DNA of 64,000 bases from Murinocardiopsis flavida (lineage in GTDB: Bacteria > Actinomycetota > Actinomycetes > Streptosporangiales > Streptosporangiaceae). This document shows, piece by piece, positions 1-8,055 of the stretch (positions are counted from its first letter, which is position 1; each line of letters starts with the position of its first letter). Under the pieces are notes generated by a model. It was given only the letters and a program-made list of their open reading frames with translations. It made no database searches and was not told the origin of the DNA. Where the stretch lies: contig NZ_PYGA01000011.1 in NCBI RefSeq assembly GCF_003014485.1, positions 124,001-188,000 of the forward strand, given 5' to 3'. A program made the translations under genes and the position numbers.

Positions 1-237
1 CGCGCCTGTGCCTCCGCCTCTCACGTCGCGACCCGCCAGTGCCGCCGGTGCAGCCGGTGCAGCAGGTCCCGGTGCGCCGACCCGAGCACGGAACCGTCCA
101 CCGTGTCGACCACCGGCTCCGGCCCCGGCTCCCACCCCACTCCCGGTTCCACTGAGTCCAGACCCGCCACCGCCCTCACCACCAGCCGTCCGGTACCGCT
201 GCCTCCGAACCCACCACCGCCCCCATCACGCTCCCCC

Positions 238-1836
238 TCACATCCGGAACACGCCGAAGCCGTCGGTGCCCCGCACCGGGGCGCTGTGCACGGCGGACAG
301 GCACATCCCGAGGACGGTGCGGGTGTCGCGCGGGTCGATGACGCCGTCGTCGTAGACGCGCCCCGACAGGAACATCGGCATGGACTCCGCCTCGATCTGC
401 TGCTCGACCATGGCGCGCATCGCCGCGTCCTGCTCTTCGCCGTACTCGCGCCCTTTCGCGGCGGCCGACTCCCTGGCGACGATGGACAGGACCCCTGCGA
501 GCTGGGCCGGCCCCATGACGGCGGAGCGTGCGCTCGGCCACGCGAACAGGAACCGGGGGTCGTAGGCGCGCCCGCACATCCCGTAGTGCCCGGCGCCGTA
601 GGAGGCGCCGATGAGCACGGACAGGTGGGGGACGGTGCTGTTGGACACCGCGTTGATCATCATCGCGCCGTGTTTGATGATGCCGCCCTGTTCGAATTCG
701 CGGCCCACCATGTAGCCGGTCGTGTTGTGCAGGAACACCAGCGGTGTGTGCGAACTGTTGGCGAGCTGGATGAACTGGGCGGCCTTCTGCGACTCCGCGC
801 TGAACAGGACCCCGTGGGCGTTGGCGAGGATCCCCACCGGGTAGCCGTGCAGGCGCGCCCACCCGGTGGTCAGCCCGGCGCCGTAGTCGGGTTTGAACTC
901 GTCGAACTCGGACCCGTCTACGACCCGGGCGATGACTTCGCGCGGGTCGAAGGGGGTCTTGAGGTCGGCGGGGACGATGCCGAGCAGTTCACCGGGGTCG
1001 TGGAGCGGGTCTGCCGCCGGCGCCTGCGGGCCCGGCCCGGTCTTGGTGTGGTTGAGCCGCGCGACGATGCGGCGGCCGATCCGGACGGCGTCGTACTCGT
1101 CGGCGGCGAGGTGGTCGGCGAGGCCGGAGGTCCGGGCGTGCATTTCGGCGCCGCCGAGGGATTCGTCGTCGCTGGTCTCCCCGGTCGCCATCCGTACGAG
1201 CGGCGGCCCGCCGAGGAACACTTTGGAGCGTCCGCGCACCATGACCGCGTGGTCGCACATGCCGGGGACGTAGGCGCCGCCCGCAGTGGAGTTGCCGAAC
1301 ACCAGCGCGAGCGTGGGGATCCCGGCGGCGGAGAGCCGGGTGAGGTCGCGGAACAGGCGCCCGCCGGGGATGAAGATCTCGCTCTGGCTGGGCAGGTCGG
1401 CGCCGCCGGACTCGACGAGGTTGATCAGCGGCAGCCGGTTCTGCTCGGCGATCTCCATGGCGCGGAGGGTCTTCTTCGCGGTCCACGGGTTGGACGCGCC
1501 GCCGCGCACGGTGGGGTCGTTGGCGACGATCACGCATTCGACGCCTTCGACGGCGCCCACCCCGGTGACGACGCCGGCGCCCACGGGGTAGTCGGAGCCC
1601 CACGCGGCGAGCGGGGACAGTTCCAGGAACGGGGAGTCGGGGTCGAGGAGCAGTTCGATGCGTTCGCGTGCGAGGAGTTTGCCGCGCGCCCGGTGCCGAT
1701 CCACGTACGCGGGGCCGCCGCCCGCGAGGGCTTTGGCGTGCTCGGCGTCGATTCCGGCGAGGGCGTCGCGCATGGCGTCGGCGTTGGCGGTGAACGCCGC
1801 TGATCCGGTGTCGGCCGCTGTGGTGAGGACTGTCAC
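238..1836 (-). CDS. Acyl-CoA carboxylase carboxyltransferase (beta) subunit
   Basis: A 532-residue protein with a full carboxyltransferase fold (crotonase-like N and C halves). In biotin-dependent carboxylases this subunit moves the carboxyl group from biotin to an acyl-CoA. Seen: an oxyanion-hole stretch GNSTAGGAYVPGMCDHAVMV in the N half and GASYGAGHYGMCGRAY in the C half, with VFLHNTTGYMVG before it; the length is usual for methylcrotonoyl-, geranyl- or propionyl-CoA carboxylase beta subunits. The start is a GTG overlapping the upstream stop by four bases (GTGA), so it is probably translationally coupled to the AtuA-like gene. That partner suggests a methylcrotonoyl/geranyl-CoA type of substrate, but the substrate cannot be fixed from sequence. 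The biotin carboxylase subunit is not in this window. Confidence 0.93.
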   Translation of the reverse strand: MTVLTTAADTGSAAFTANADAMRDALAGIDAEHAKALAGGGPAYVDRHRARGKLLARERIELLLDPDSPFLELSPLAAWGSDYPVGAGVVTGVGAVEGVECVIVANDPTVRGGASNPWTAKKTLRAMEIAEQNRLPLINLVESGGADLPSQSEIFIPGGRLFRDLTRLSAAGIPTLALVFGNSTAGGAYVPGMCDHAVMVRGRSKVFLGGPPLVRMATGETSDDESLGGAEMHARTSGLADHLAADEYDAVRIGRRIVARLNHTKTGPGPQAPAADPLHDPGELLGIVPADLKTPFDPREVIARVVDGSEFDEFKPDYGAGLTTGWARLHGYPVGILANAHGVLFSAESQKAAQFIQLANSSHTPLVFLHNTTGYMVGREFEQGGIIKHGAMMINAVSNSTVPHLSVLIGASYGAGHYGMCGRAYDPRFLFAWPSARSAVMGPAQLAGVLSIVARESAAAKGREYGEEQDAAMRAMVEQQIEAESMPMFLSGRVYDDGVIDPRDTRTVLGMCLSAVHSAPVRGTDGFGVFRM

Positions 1837-3551
1837 GGCAACAGCACCTCGGGGACGTCGATGTAGCGTCCGCGGAGCCATTCGGCGAGGCCCTTCGCTT
1901 GCGCGTCGGGGCGGTGGCCGGATGCGGCGCCGCCGCCCAGCAGCCCTTCGACGACGAAGTTCACGGCGCGCAGGTTGGGCAGCAGGTGCCGGGTGACGGG
2001 CAGTGCCGCGGTTTCGGGGAGGAGCCCGCCGAGCCGTTCGACGGTGAGTTCGGTGGCGAGCCAGCGCCAGGCGTCGTCGGCGCGCGCCCAGATCCCGACG
2101 TTGGCGTCGCCGCCTTTGTCGCCGCTGCGGGCGCCGAAGAGGGTGCCGATGGGAACTCTGCGGAACCGTCCCCGCTGCGGGGGGCTCGGCAGTGCGGGGG
2201 TTGCGACGGGAAGGAGTGTGCGGGTGCGGGGGGCCGGGTCGATGGGGGTGCGGGTGCCGTCGGGGAGGACGGCGGTGTGGGGGACGTCGGCGGCGGGGAT
2301 GGACGCCGCTTCGATGGCGAGCCCGTCGGGGCGGGCGTCGCCCGGTGGCGCGGCCGCGTAGCAGCCGGGGTACCCGGACAGAACGGTGCCGATGACCGCG
2401 GCGGTGAAGGTGCGGCCGACGGCGCGGGGGTCGGGGTCGCGGCCACGGACGATCAGCGGGGTTCCGGCGGCCTGCTGGGTGAACGCGTCGATGACGGGCC
2501 GCTCGCCCAGTTCGAATCGCAGGTCGGCGGGTCCGCTCCCGGCGAGTGCGGCGCGGATCTGGTGTTCGGCGAGCCGCGCTTTCGCTTCGGTGTCGAGGCC
2601 GGTGACGACGAGGGGGACGTCGTTGGCGTATCCGGTCATGGTGTTGGCGATGACCTTGGCGTCGGGCGGGGGCTCTTCGCCTTTGACGCCGCTGACGCGC
2701 ACCCGGTCGGGTCCTTCCTGCGCCAGGCGGACGGTGTCGAGGCGCGCGGTGACGTCGGGCCCGGGGTAGCGGGCCCCGGCGATCTCGTAGACGAGTTGGG
2801 CGGTGACGGTCCCGGTGGTGACGGCGCCGCCGGTGCCGTCGTGCTTGGTGATGACGGATGAGCCGTCGGCGTGGATCTCGGCGAGGGGGAAGCCGGGGCG
2901 GGTGAGGTCGCGGCCGTCGTCCTGGAGTTCGGTGAAGAACGGGTAGTTGCCGCCCGTGGCCTGCGCGCCGCATTCGATGATGTGCCCGGCGACGGTGGCC
3001 CCGGCGAGCGGGTCGAGGTCGCCGCGGCCCCACCCGTGGTGGGCGATCGCGGGTCCGACGGCGAGTGACGCGTCGGTGACCCGCCCGGTGACGACGATGT
3101 CGGCGCCGGCGCGCAGGCATTCCGCGATGCCGAAAGCGCCGAGGTAGGCGTTCGCGGCGACTGGGGTGCCGAGGCCGAGTTCCGCGGCGCGGTGGCGCAG
3201 TTCGCCGCCTTCGACGTGGGCCACGCGCGCGTGCAGGCCGAGCCGGTCGGCGAGGGCGCGCAGTTCGTCGGCGAGCCCCGCGGGGTTGAGCCCGCCGGCG
3301 TTGGTGACGATGGCGACGCCGCGTTCCAGTGCGACGCCGAGGCACTCCTCCATCTGCGCGAGGAAAGTACGGGCGTAGCCGAGCCGGTGGTCCTTCAACC
3401 GGTCGCGGCCGAGGATGAGCATGGTGAGTTCGGCGAGGTAGTCGCCGGTGAGGACGTCGAGCGGCCCGTCGGTGAGCATCTCCCGGACGGCGCTGAACCG
3501 GTCGCCGTAGAAGCCGGAGGCGTTGCCGACGCGCAGCGGTCTGGTGCCCAT
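1833..3551 (-). CDS. AtuA/DUF1446 family protein (acyclic terpene utilization type)
   Basis: A 572-residue DUF1446 (AtuA-like) protein. Seen: the N-terminal stretch RVGNASGFYGDRFSA, IVTNAGGLNPAG, VVTGRVTDASL and a C-terminal module beginning near IGTLFGARSGDKGGDANVGI, the usual two-part architecture of this family. AtuA is needed for citronellol/geraniol catabolism in Pseudomonas, but its reaction is not established. In many bacteria DUF1446 genes sit beside acyl-CoA carboxylase beta subunits, as here (overlap of 4 bp). I chose the ATG at 3551 because the family begins there; an in-frame extension to 3608 would run through the palindrome at 3583-3602 and adds an unrelated peptide. Confidence 0.88.
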   Translation of the reverse strand: MGTRPLRVGNASGFYGDRFSAVREMLTDGPLDVLTGDYLAELTMLILGRDRLKDHRLGYARTFLAQMEECLGVALERGVAIVTNAGGLNPAGLADELRALADRLGLHARVAHVEGGELRHRAAELGLGTPVAANAYLGAFGIAECLRAGADIVVTGRVTDASLAVGPAIAHHGWGRGDLDPLAGATVAGHIIECGAQATGGNYPFFTELQDDGRDLTRPGFPLAEIHADGSSVITKHDGTGGAVTTGTVTAQLVYEIAGARYPGPDVTARLDTVRLAQEGPDRVRVSGVKGEEPPPDAKVIANTMTGYANDVPLVVTGLDTEAKARLAEHQIRAALAGSGPADLRFELGERPVIDAFTQQAAGTPLIVRGRDPDPRAVGRTFTAAVIGTVLSGYPGCYAAAPPGDARPDGLAIEAASIPAADVPHTAVLPDGTRTPIDPAPRTRTLLPVATPALPSPPQRGRFRRVPIGTLFGARSGDKGGDANVGIWARADDAWRWLATELTVERLGGLLPETAALPVTRHLLPNLRAVNFVVEGLLGGGAASGHRPDAQAKGLAEWLRGRYIDVPEVLLP

Positions 3552-3582
3552 GCGCCAGAGCGTCCCACCACGGCCCCCCGAA

Positions 3583-3602
3583 AACAAGCATGCCTGCTTG
3601 TT
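3583..3602. promoter_or_regulatory. 20-bp palindromic operator upstream of the AtuA/carboxylase operon
   Basis: AACAAGCATGCCTGCTTGTT: 8-bp arms AACAAGCA/TGCTTGTT around a 4-bp centre, 31 bp before the AtuA-like ATG. Palindromes of this shape are commonly bound by TetR-family repressors of acyl-CoA catabolic genes. The binding protein is unknown and no such regulator lies next to the operon in this window. Confidence 0.6.
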
Positions 3603-3692
3603 CTCCACCCCCCGCTTTCTGGCTGGCGCCCGGTTTTCGCGGTGCGGGCGTGACCGCGCTCGGTTGCCGTCTCACCGCGGCCCGATTGAAGG

Positions 3693-4244
3693 TCAGGGAA
3701 GCAGCCCTTTCTGCTCACACCAGGAGACGAATTCACCGCGGGTGAACGGCAACCTCATTCCGGAGGCGGAGAGCGCGTCGACCAATGCCGAAGCGCCCGT
3801 TTTGGTGCAGTGCCCGCGGCTGCATGATTCGGCCAGCAGGCCGAGTGTGCCCTGCAACCGCACGCCGTACTGCCGAGCGACCCTGCGCGCGTCCCTGTCG
3901 TCCATGACGACGGTCCCGCCGTGGAGCGACGCGTAGGCGCACAGGGTGGCCTCCCCGATGTTGTGGTCGTCTTTCAGCCCCATGCGCTGTGCCCACTTCG
4001 AGAACTCCACCAGGAACGGCAAGGAGTCCGACGGAACGACGGTCACCCACTTTTCCTCGGCGACGGCAGTGTGCGCCTCTTGGCTGTTCCTGCGGATCTC
4101 GTCCATGACCGCTTGGGTGGTCACGCATTCCCTGCCGTCGACCAGGCTGCCGAGGACGTCGAGACGATCGGCTCGGGCCGCGTGCAGCAGAGGCGAGGCG
4201 TCGAAGATGAGGCGGTCGGATGAGGGCGATCCGCCGCTAGTCAT
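3693..4244 (-). CDS. PIN-domain-like protein (putative toxin partner)
   Basis: A 183-residue protein with PIN-like features: LIFDASPLL near the N terminus (Asp15), Glu49 in MDEIRR, an acidic pair in LKDDHNIGEATLCAYA and MDDRDARRVA near residue 115. PIN domains are metal-dependent ribonucleases, often type II toxins; the spacing here resembles the DUF3368-like group. Its start overlaps the end of the XRE-ImmA gene by 8 bp, so the two are one operon. Base composition looks less GC-rich than the neighbours, which would fit horizontal transfer, although I did not compute it. RNase activity is inferred from motifs only. Confidence 0.72.
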   Translation of the reverse strand: MTSGGSPSSDRLIFDASPLLHAARADRLDVLGSLVDGRECVTTQAVMDEIRRNSQEAHTAVAEEKWVTVVPSDSLPFLVEFSKWAQRMGLKDDHNIGEATLCAYASLHGGTVVMDDRDARRVARQYGVRLQGTLGLLAESCSRGHCTKTGASALVDALSASGMRLPFTRGEFVSWCEQKGLLP

Positions 4245-5328
4245 CGCTCAGGTCACCGGTTGAGATCTGGCCCCGCAGCATCTCCACTGCGCGGGTTGCC
4301 GTGACATGGTGCGCCTTGAACGCCTGCATCACGGCGGAGGCGTATCGGGGGGGTACCCGCACCGAGTCCAGGTCCGGCTGCGGCCTCCAACCCAACGCGT
4401 CCTGGAACTCCGCGAATGTCGGTACCCGTGTTTTCAACCTCCGGGCTTGGGTGGTGTCAATCACCCGCGCGTTCTTCGCCTGGTGCAGTGTGAGACTCCA
4501 GGAGACACGGTAGATCGCAGACAGGCGTATGAGGGCCTCCCGTTTCCCCTCTTCCGCAGTCTGGTCGGCGATGCCGCGTGTGACAGCGTGCGGCAATAGG
4601 AACTCCGCGGCGAACTCCTCGACAACGGCCTCCCGCGTGTCCCGGGAGGCATGCACCCCCAAGTCCGTGGAGAACTCGTCGCCGAGAACCATGTGGCCGA
4701 GTTCGTGCGCGGCGGTGGAGCGCCGCCTGCCGGGTTGCTGGGCGAGGTCGACGACCGCAACTGCGGTATCGCCGTCGACGAGTGCCGCGCCGTCGGATGG
4801 GATCCGTATGACTGCGATGGACTGGCCGGCCATTTCACATGCGTCGGCGACGGATTCGACTGGATTCCGCCCGATTCCCAAGCGGTCCCGGAGCCAGTGC
4901 GCCGCTGCATGCGCGTCGGCGGAGCCGGTGACCTTTCGTGGGTAGCGCAGCATGGGTTGGAGGGTGAGGTGTCCTGATTCGGTGAGTTGTCGGACGTCGC
5001 GGAGCCACTCCGCGAGCAGTACCTCCGTGCGGTAGGCATCGCGGTCGACCTGTGTCTCGCCGACGTCGCCGATGTCGAGGACAGCCGTTGCACGGCGGGA
5101 CACCACTTCGGGGGCCTGGTGCAGGAAATGGTTGAGGGGAACGTCGAGCGCTTGGGCGAGCCGGGTGAGCTCGATTGCGTCGATCCGGCGGTCACCGCTC
5201 TCCAGCTTGGAGATCATGCTCCGTTCCAGGCCACCAAGCTCGGCAAGCTGCTGCTGGGACAGGCCCGCGGCGGCCCTGCTCCGCCGGACACGCTCACCGA
5301 CGATGGCCCAACTCAGCTGCTCATCCAT
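4237..5328 (-). CDS. XRE-family HTH fused to ImmA/IrrE-type zinc peptidase
   Basis: A 363-residue fusion. Residues 8-64 form an XRE helix-turn-helix (GLSQQQLAELGGLERSMISK). The C-terminal half is a COG2856 (ImmA/IrrE) zinc metallopeptidase with HELGH at 208-212 and a downstream Glu-rich helix VVEEFAAEFLLP that supplies the third ligand. In phage and ICE systems such peptidases cleave a repressor; as XRE fusions they are often predicted antitoxins or regulators. The overlapping downstream PIN gene supports a toxin-antitoxin-like module. A 17-bp palindrome lies one base upstream of the ATG, fitting autoregulation by the HTH domain. No clear ribosome binding site precedes the ATG. Confidence 0.85.
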   Translation of the reverse strand: MDEQLSWAIVGERVRRSRAAAGLSQQQLAELGGLERSMISKLESGDRRIDAIELTRLAQALDVPLNHFLHQAPEVVSRRATAVLDIGDVGETQVDRDAYRTEVLLAEWLRDVRQLTESGHLTLQPMLRYPRKVTGSADAHAAAHWLRDRLGIGRNPVESVADACEMAGQSIAVIRIPSDGAALVDGDTAVAVVDLAQQPGRRRSTAAHELGHMVLGDEFSTDLGVHASRDTREAVVEEFAAEFLLPHAVTRGIADQTAEEGKREALIRLSAIYRVSWSLTLHQAKNARVIDTTQARRLKTRVPTFAEFQDALGWRPQPDLDSVRVPPRYASAVMQAFKAHHVTATRAVEMLRGQISTGDLSDD

Positions 5329-5329
5329 G

Positions 5330-5346
5330 TGTGCGATGATCGCACA
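5330..5346. promoter_or_regulatory. 17-bp palindrome abutting the XRE-ImmA start
   Basis: TGTGCGATGATCGCACA: 8-bp perfect arms around a central G, ending one base before the ATG. This is the expected kind of site for XRE autoregulation. Its place between the -10-like box and the start codon would let bound protein block transcription. Confidence 0.6.
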
Positions 5347-5363
5347 ATCGATGGGTGATGGGA

Positions 5364-5369
5364 ATCATA
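5364..5369 (-). promoter_or_regulatory. Candidate -10 box for the XRE-ImmA/PIN operon
   Basis: TATGAT on the minus strand, 35 bp before the ATG. No convincing -35 hexamer is seen at 16-18 bp, so this is a weak call. Confidence 0.35.
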
Positions 5370-5404
5370 CTCGCGGAATTCGCGCTCCTTACGGCTGGCT
5401 GAAC

Positions 5405-5890
5405 CTATTCGGGGATCTTGACTACGGGGCGGTGGACTACCTCGTCGATGACGGTGAGGGTCTGGGTGGCGGTGACGCCGGGGAGGGCCTGGAGGCGGGT
5501 GAGGATGAGGTCGCGGAGCTGGTCGGTGTCTGCGACGCGGGCGAGGAGCACGATGTCGGCGGAGCCGACCACGTACCAGCAGTACTCGACCTCGGGGAAG
5601 GACGACAGGATCTCGCGGTTGGCGCGCCAGTCGGGCTGGCTGCCGGAGATGAGGATGAGGGCGGTGACGCCGAGGCCCATCCGGGCGTGGTCGGCGACCA
5701 CCGAGTAGCCGCGGATGACGCCGTCGTCGGTTAGGCGCTTGATGCGGTTGTAGGCCGTCGCCCGGGACACGTTCGCCATTGCGGCGATCTCGGTGACCCC
5801 GGTTCGGGCGTCGTCGGTGAGGGCGTTGATGATCGCCCGGTCGGTGGAGTCGGGTCCGCGGCCCGCCCGCCGATGGTCTTCACTGCCCAT
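5405..5890 (-). CDS. Lrp/AsnC family transcriptional regulator
   Basis: A 161-residue Lrp/AsnC regulator: N-terminal winged HTH (STDRAIINALTDDARTGVTEIA, then a recognition helix around NVSRATAYNRIKRL) and a C-terminal RAM ligand domain (VEYCWYVVGSADIVLLARV). Such proteins sense amino acids or related metabolites. I prefer the ATG at 5890, preceded by GGAG; a GTG seven codons earlier (5911) has no visible ribosome binding site. In many actinomycetes an Lrp-type regulator (BkdR-like) lies near 2-oxo acid dehydrogenase genes, and such an operon begins 1.1 kb away on the other strand. Control of that operon is only an inference. Confidence 0.9.
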   Translation of the reverse strand: MGSEDHRRAGRGPDSTDRAIINALTDDARTGVTEIAAMANVSRATAYNRIKRLTDDGVIRGYSVVADHARMGLGVTALILISGSQPDWRANREILSSFPEVEYCWYVVGSADIVLLARVADTDQLRDLILTRLQALPGVTATQTLTVIDEVVHRPVVKIPE

Positions 5891-6263
5891 GCGCTCCAGC
5901 TCGCCTTTCACACCGCGTCGGGGTTGTCCGTCGGTCGCGGCTCCGCGTGGCAGATCCGCATCACTGCCACTCGTCGCTACTGCTCATCGCCACCGGCCGT
6001 CACTACTGGTCGTGCCGTCGCGCGCCCGCCGGGTGCAGATCCGTGCCCTGCGGGTGCGCGCTTCGCCCACGCGTGCCCCTGGTGTCACGCGTGCACCTCA
6101 AGACAGTCATATGCGGCCGGTGAGATTCAAGGGCCTGGCGGAAAGCCGCGTGCGTCATTGCGGTTCCCTTCGGTTCATTTCATACAGGCGTCTATACCGC
6201 GCCCGGGTGTGCGGCTTAGGATCGTCGCAGGCCGGATCCGCCGGCCGCCGATGAGGAGTCAGC
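5891..6263. other. Divergent intergenic region (Lrp / small PH-like gene)
   Basis: 373 bp without a gene. It must hold the promoters of both flanking genes. A TAGGAT box at 6217-6222 is a plausible -10 for the plus-strand gene; no good -35 partner is visible. No repeat or strong hairpin was seen. Confidence 0.4.
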
Positions 6264-6623
6264 ATGCCGGTTCCTTCATCCGTGCGTGAACGCATCAGGG
6301 GCTTCCTTCCCGCGGGCGCCCAGATCTCCTACATGTTCCCCGCGTCGTGGAACGAGACCGCGTTCTTCTTCGTGGTGGTCACCGAAGCATCCGTCACCGT
6401 CGTCTCCACCGGGATCATGTCGCGTACCCGATTGAAGGCGATCTGGCACGTCTTCCCGCGCGGCGTGCGCATTGGCCCGGTCGACACCAATCTCACGCCG
6501 GTATTCGAGCTGGGCGGGCGCCAGTTCGAGGTCGACGACGAATACGTGCCCGTCATCAACGCCGCCGACGCCGAGCTTCTGGGGCGCGAGGCGATGCCGC
6601 CCGACCCGTTCGCGGACCTGTAG
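6264..6623 (+). CDS. Conserved small protein, PH-like fold suspected
   Basis: A 119-residue soluble protein with no signal peptide. The alternating beta-rich stretch AFFFVVVTEASVTVVSTG followed by SRTRLKAIWHVFPRGVRIG resembles bacterial PH-like (YokE-type) domains, in which small beta barrels end in one helix. AGGAG precedes the ATG by 5 bp. Function unknown. It stands alone between the Lrp gene and the dehydrogenase operon, and a strong hairpin follows it at 6762. Confidence 0.75.
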   Translation: MPVPSSVRERIRGFLPAGAQISYMFPASWNETAFFFVVVTEASVTVVSTGIMSRTRLKAIWHVFPRGVRIGPVDTNLTPVFELGGRQFEVDDEYVPVINAADAELLGREAMPPDPFADL

Positions 6624-6649
6624 TCCGGACCGCCGCGACGACGTCGAAC

Positions 6650-6760
6650 TTCCCAGTCCCCCAGTCCCCCACCACCGATCCCCAGATCCCCCAACACCCA
6701 TCCCCTCCGACAGCACCCGCCCCCATCCCTTCTTCCAGTCCCCCAGTCCCCCGTCCCCCA
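6650..6760. repeat. Pyrimidine-rich direct repeats of CAGTCCCCC
   Basis: Two clusters (about 6652-6671 and 6734-6755) each contain CAGTCCCCC twice in a C-rich run. The run sits just before the perfect hairpin at 6762-6810. It is non-coding. Confidence 0.7.
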
Positions 6761-6761
6761 G

Positions 6762-6810
6762 CACCATCGCCCGCCGCGCATCGTCCGGAGACGCGCGGCG
6801 GGCGATGGTG
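6762..6810 (+). terminator. 18-bp perfect hairpin, likely terminator
   Basis: Arms 6762-6779 and 6793-6810 are perfectly complementary (CACCATCGCCCGCCGCGC and its reverse complement) with a 13-nt loop. No U-tract follows, as is common for actinobacterial terminators. It separates the small gene from the dehydrogenase operon. Confidence 0.6.
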
Positions 6811-7023
6811 TCCCGAGCGCCCGGCCTCGGCACAGTGTGTCGTTTGCACCGCCCCCACTCACGTTATTCTGGACGAAAGCGGACCGAATCGGCTACATGG
6901 AACACATCTGTATCGACTTTTCACCTGGATCTAGCGCTGGTGTCGATCGCGAGTCGAGAATCGTGCACACACCATCCGCGTCCCCGCCGGTCACACAGCG
7001 GGACGGTCCAAGGGGGTCGCCGA

Positions 7024-8055
7024 ATGTCCCAGCCTCGATCGGTACCCGGGGCGCCGCCCGCACCCGACGCTCCAACATTGCCCGCACACCGGTTCTACGA
7101 GCTGATGCGCACCGCCCGCCTGCTCGACGACGAAGCGGTCGCCTTGCAGCGCCAGGGGGTGTTCCCCGCCTACGTGTCGCTGCGCGGGCAGGAGGCCGCC
7201 CAGGTGGGCAGCGCCGCCGCTCTCGACCGCGAGCGCGACTTCGCGTTCCCCACCTACCGGGAGATGGCGGCGGCCCTCACCCTCGGCGTGGACATGGTGG
7301 GCTACATGGCCAGCCACCGCGCCCTGTGGCACGGCGGCACCTACGACCCGATCGCCTCCCGGTTCGGGTCGGTGAACGCCGTCGTGGGCGGCCCCGTACC
7401 GCATGCTGTGGGCTGGGCGATCGGCGAGCGGCTGCGCGGCAGCGGGGGGTGCGCCCTCGCGTACTTCGGCGACGGCGCCAGCTCGGAGGGCGACGTCCAC
7501 GAGTCGATGAACTTCGCCGGCGTGTTCGGCGCGCCCGTGGTGTTCCTCTGCCAGAACAACCAGTGGGCGCTGTCGGTGCCGCTCGACCGGCAGGTGGCGG
7601 GCGGGTCGGTCGCGGCGCGCGCCGCCGGGTACGGGATGCCCGGTGTGCGGGTCGACGGCAACGACGTCGAGGCCGTGTACGAGGCGACGGCCGAGGCGCT
7701 GCAACGGGCGCGCGGGGGCGGCGGCCCGAGCATCGTGGAGGCGTTCACCTACCGCGCGGCGCCGCACTCCACCTCCGACGACACGGGACGCTACCGCGAC
7801 CCCGCCGAGGAGCGGCAGTGGCGCGACCAGGATCCGATCGACCGGTTGGGCGCGGCGATGCGGACCGCCGGGCTGGCCGATGACGCGTTCTTCGCGTCCG
7901 TTGAGGACCGGGCCCGCGCCGAGGCCGAACGGATCCGCGACGCGGTGAGCGCCGCCCCCGAACCCGCCCCCTCGGACATGTTCGAGCATGTCTACCGCGA
8001 ACCCACCGAAGAGCTGGCCCGCCAGCGGCGCGCTTGGGAACAGGAGGCCCTGTGA
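7024..8055 (+). CDS. 2-oxo acid dehydrogenase E1 alpha subunit (thiamin-dependent)
   Basis: A 343-residue E1 alpha of the PDH/BCKDH/acetoin dehydrogenase family. Seen: the thiamin diphosphate motif YFGDGASSEGDVHESMNFAG ending in CQNNQW, the substrate-channel segment FPTYREMAAALTLGVD, and YRAAPHSTSDDTGRYRDP with the conserved phosphorylation-loop His-Ser. With E1 beta it decarboxylates a 2-oxo acid, or cleaves acetoin, and acylates lipoamide. The start ATG has AAGGGGG 8 bp upstream; longer in-frame extensions run through non-coding sequence. First gene of a four-gene operon; see the lipoyl and hydrolase genes for the unusual E2. Confidence 0.93.
   Translation: MSQPRSVPGAPPAPDAPTLPAHRFYELMRTARLLDDEAVALQRQGVFPAYVSLRGQEAAQVGSAAALDRERDFAFPTYREMAAALTLGVDMVGYMASHRALWHGGTYDPIASRFGSVNAVVGGPVPHAVGWAIGERLRGSGGCALAYFGDGASSEGDVHESMNFAGVFGAPVVFLCQNNQWALSVPLDRQVAGGSVAARAAGYGMPGVRVDGNDVEAVYEATAEALQRARGGGGPSIVEAFTYRAAPHSTSDDTGRYRDPAEERQWRDQDPIDRLGAAMRTAGLADDAFFASVEDRARAEAERIRDAVSAAPEPAPSDMFEHVYREPTEELARQRRAWEQEAL

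Noticed and set aside
21-179. Possible 52-codon minus-strand ORF at the left edge (GTG start at 179)
   Set aside because: No ribosome binding site, no recognisable domain, and it lies in ordinary GC-rich sequence where such frames are common.
103-1803. Long plus-strand reading frame opposite the carboxylase gene
   Set aside because: It is the antisense shadow of a well-conserved gene; its protein is Gly/Ala/Asp/His-rich without domains.
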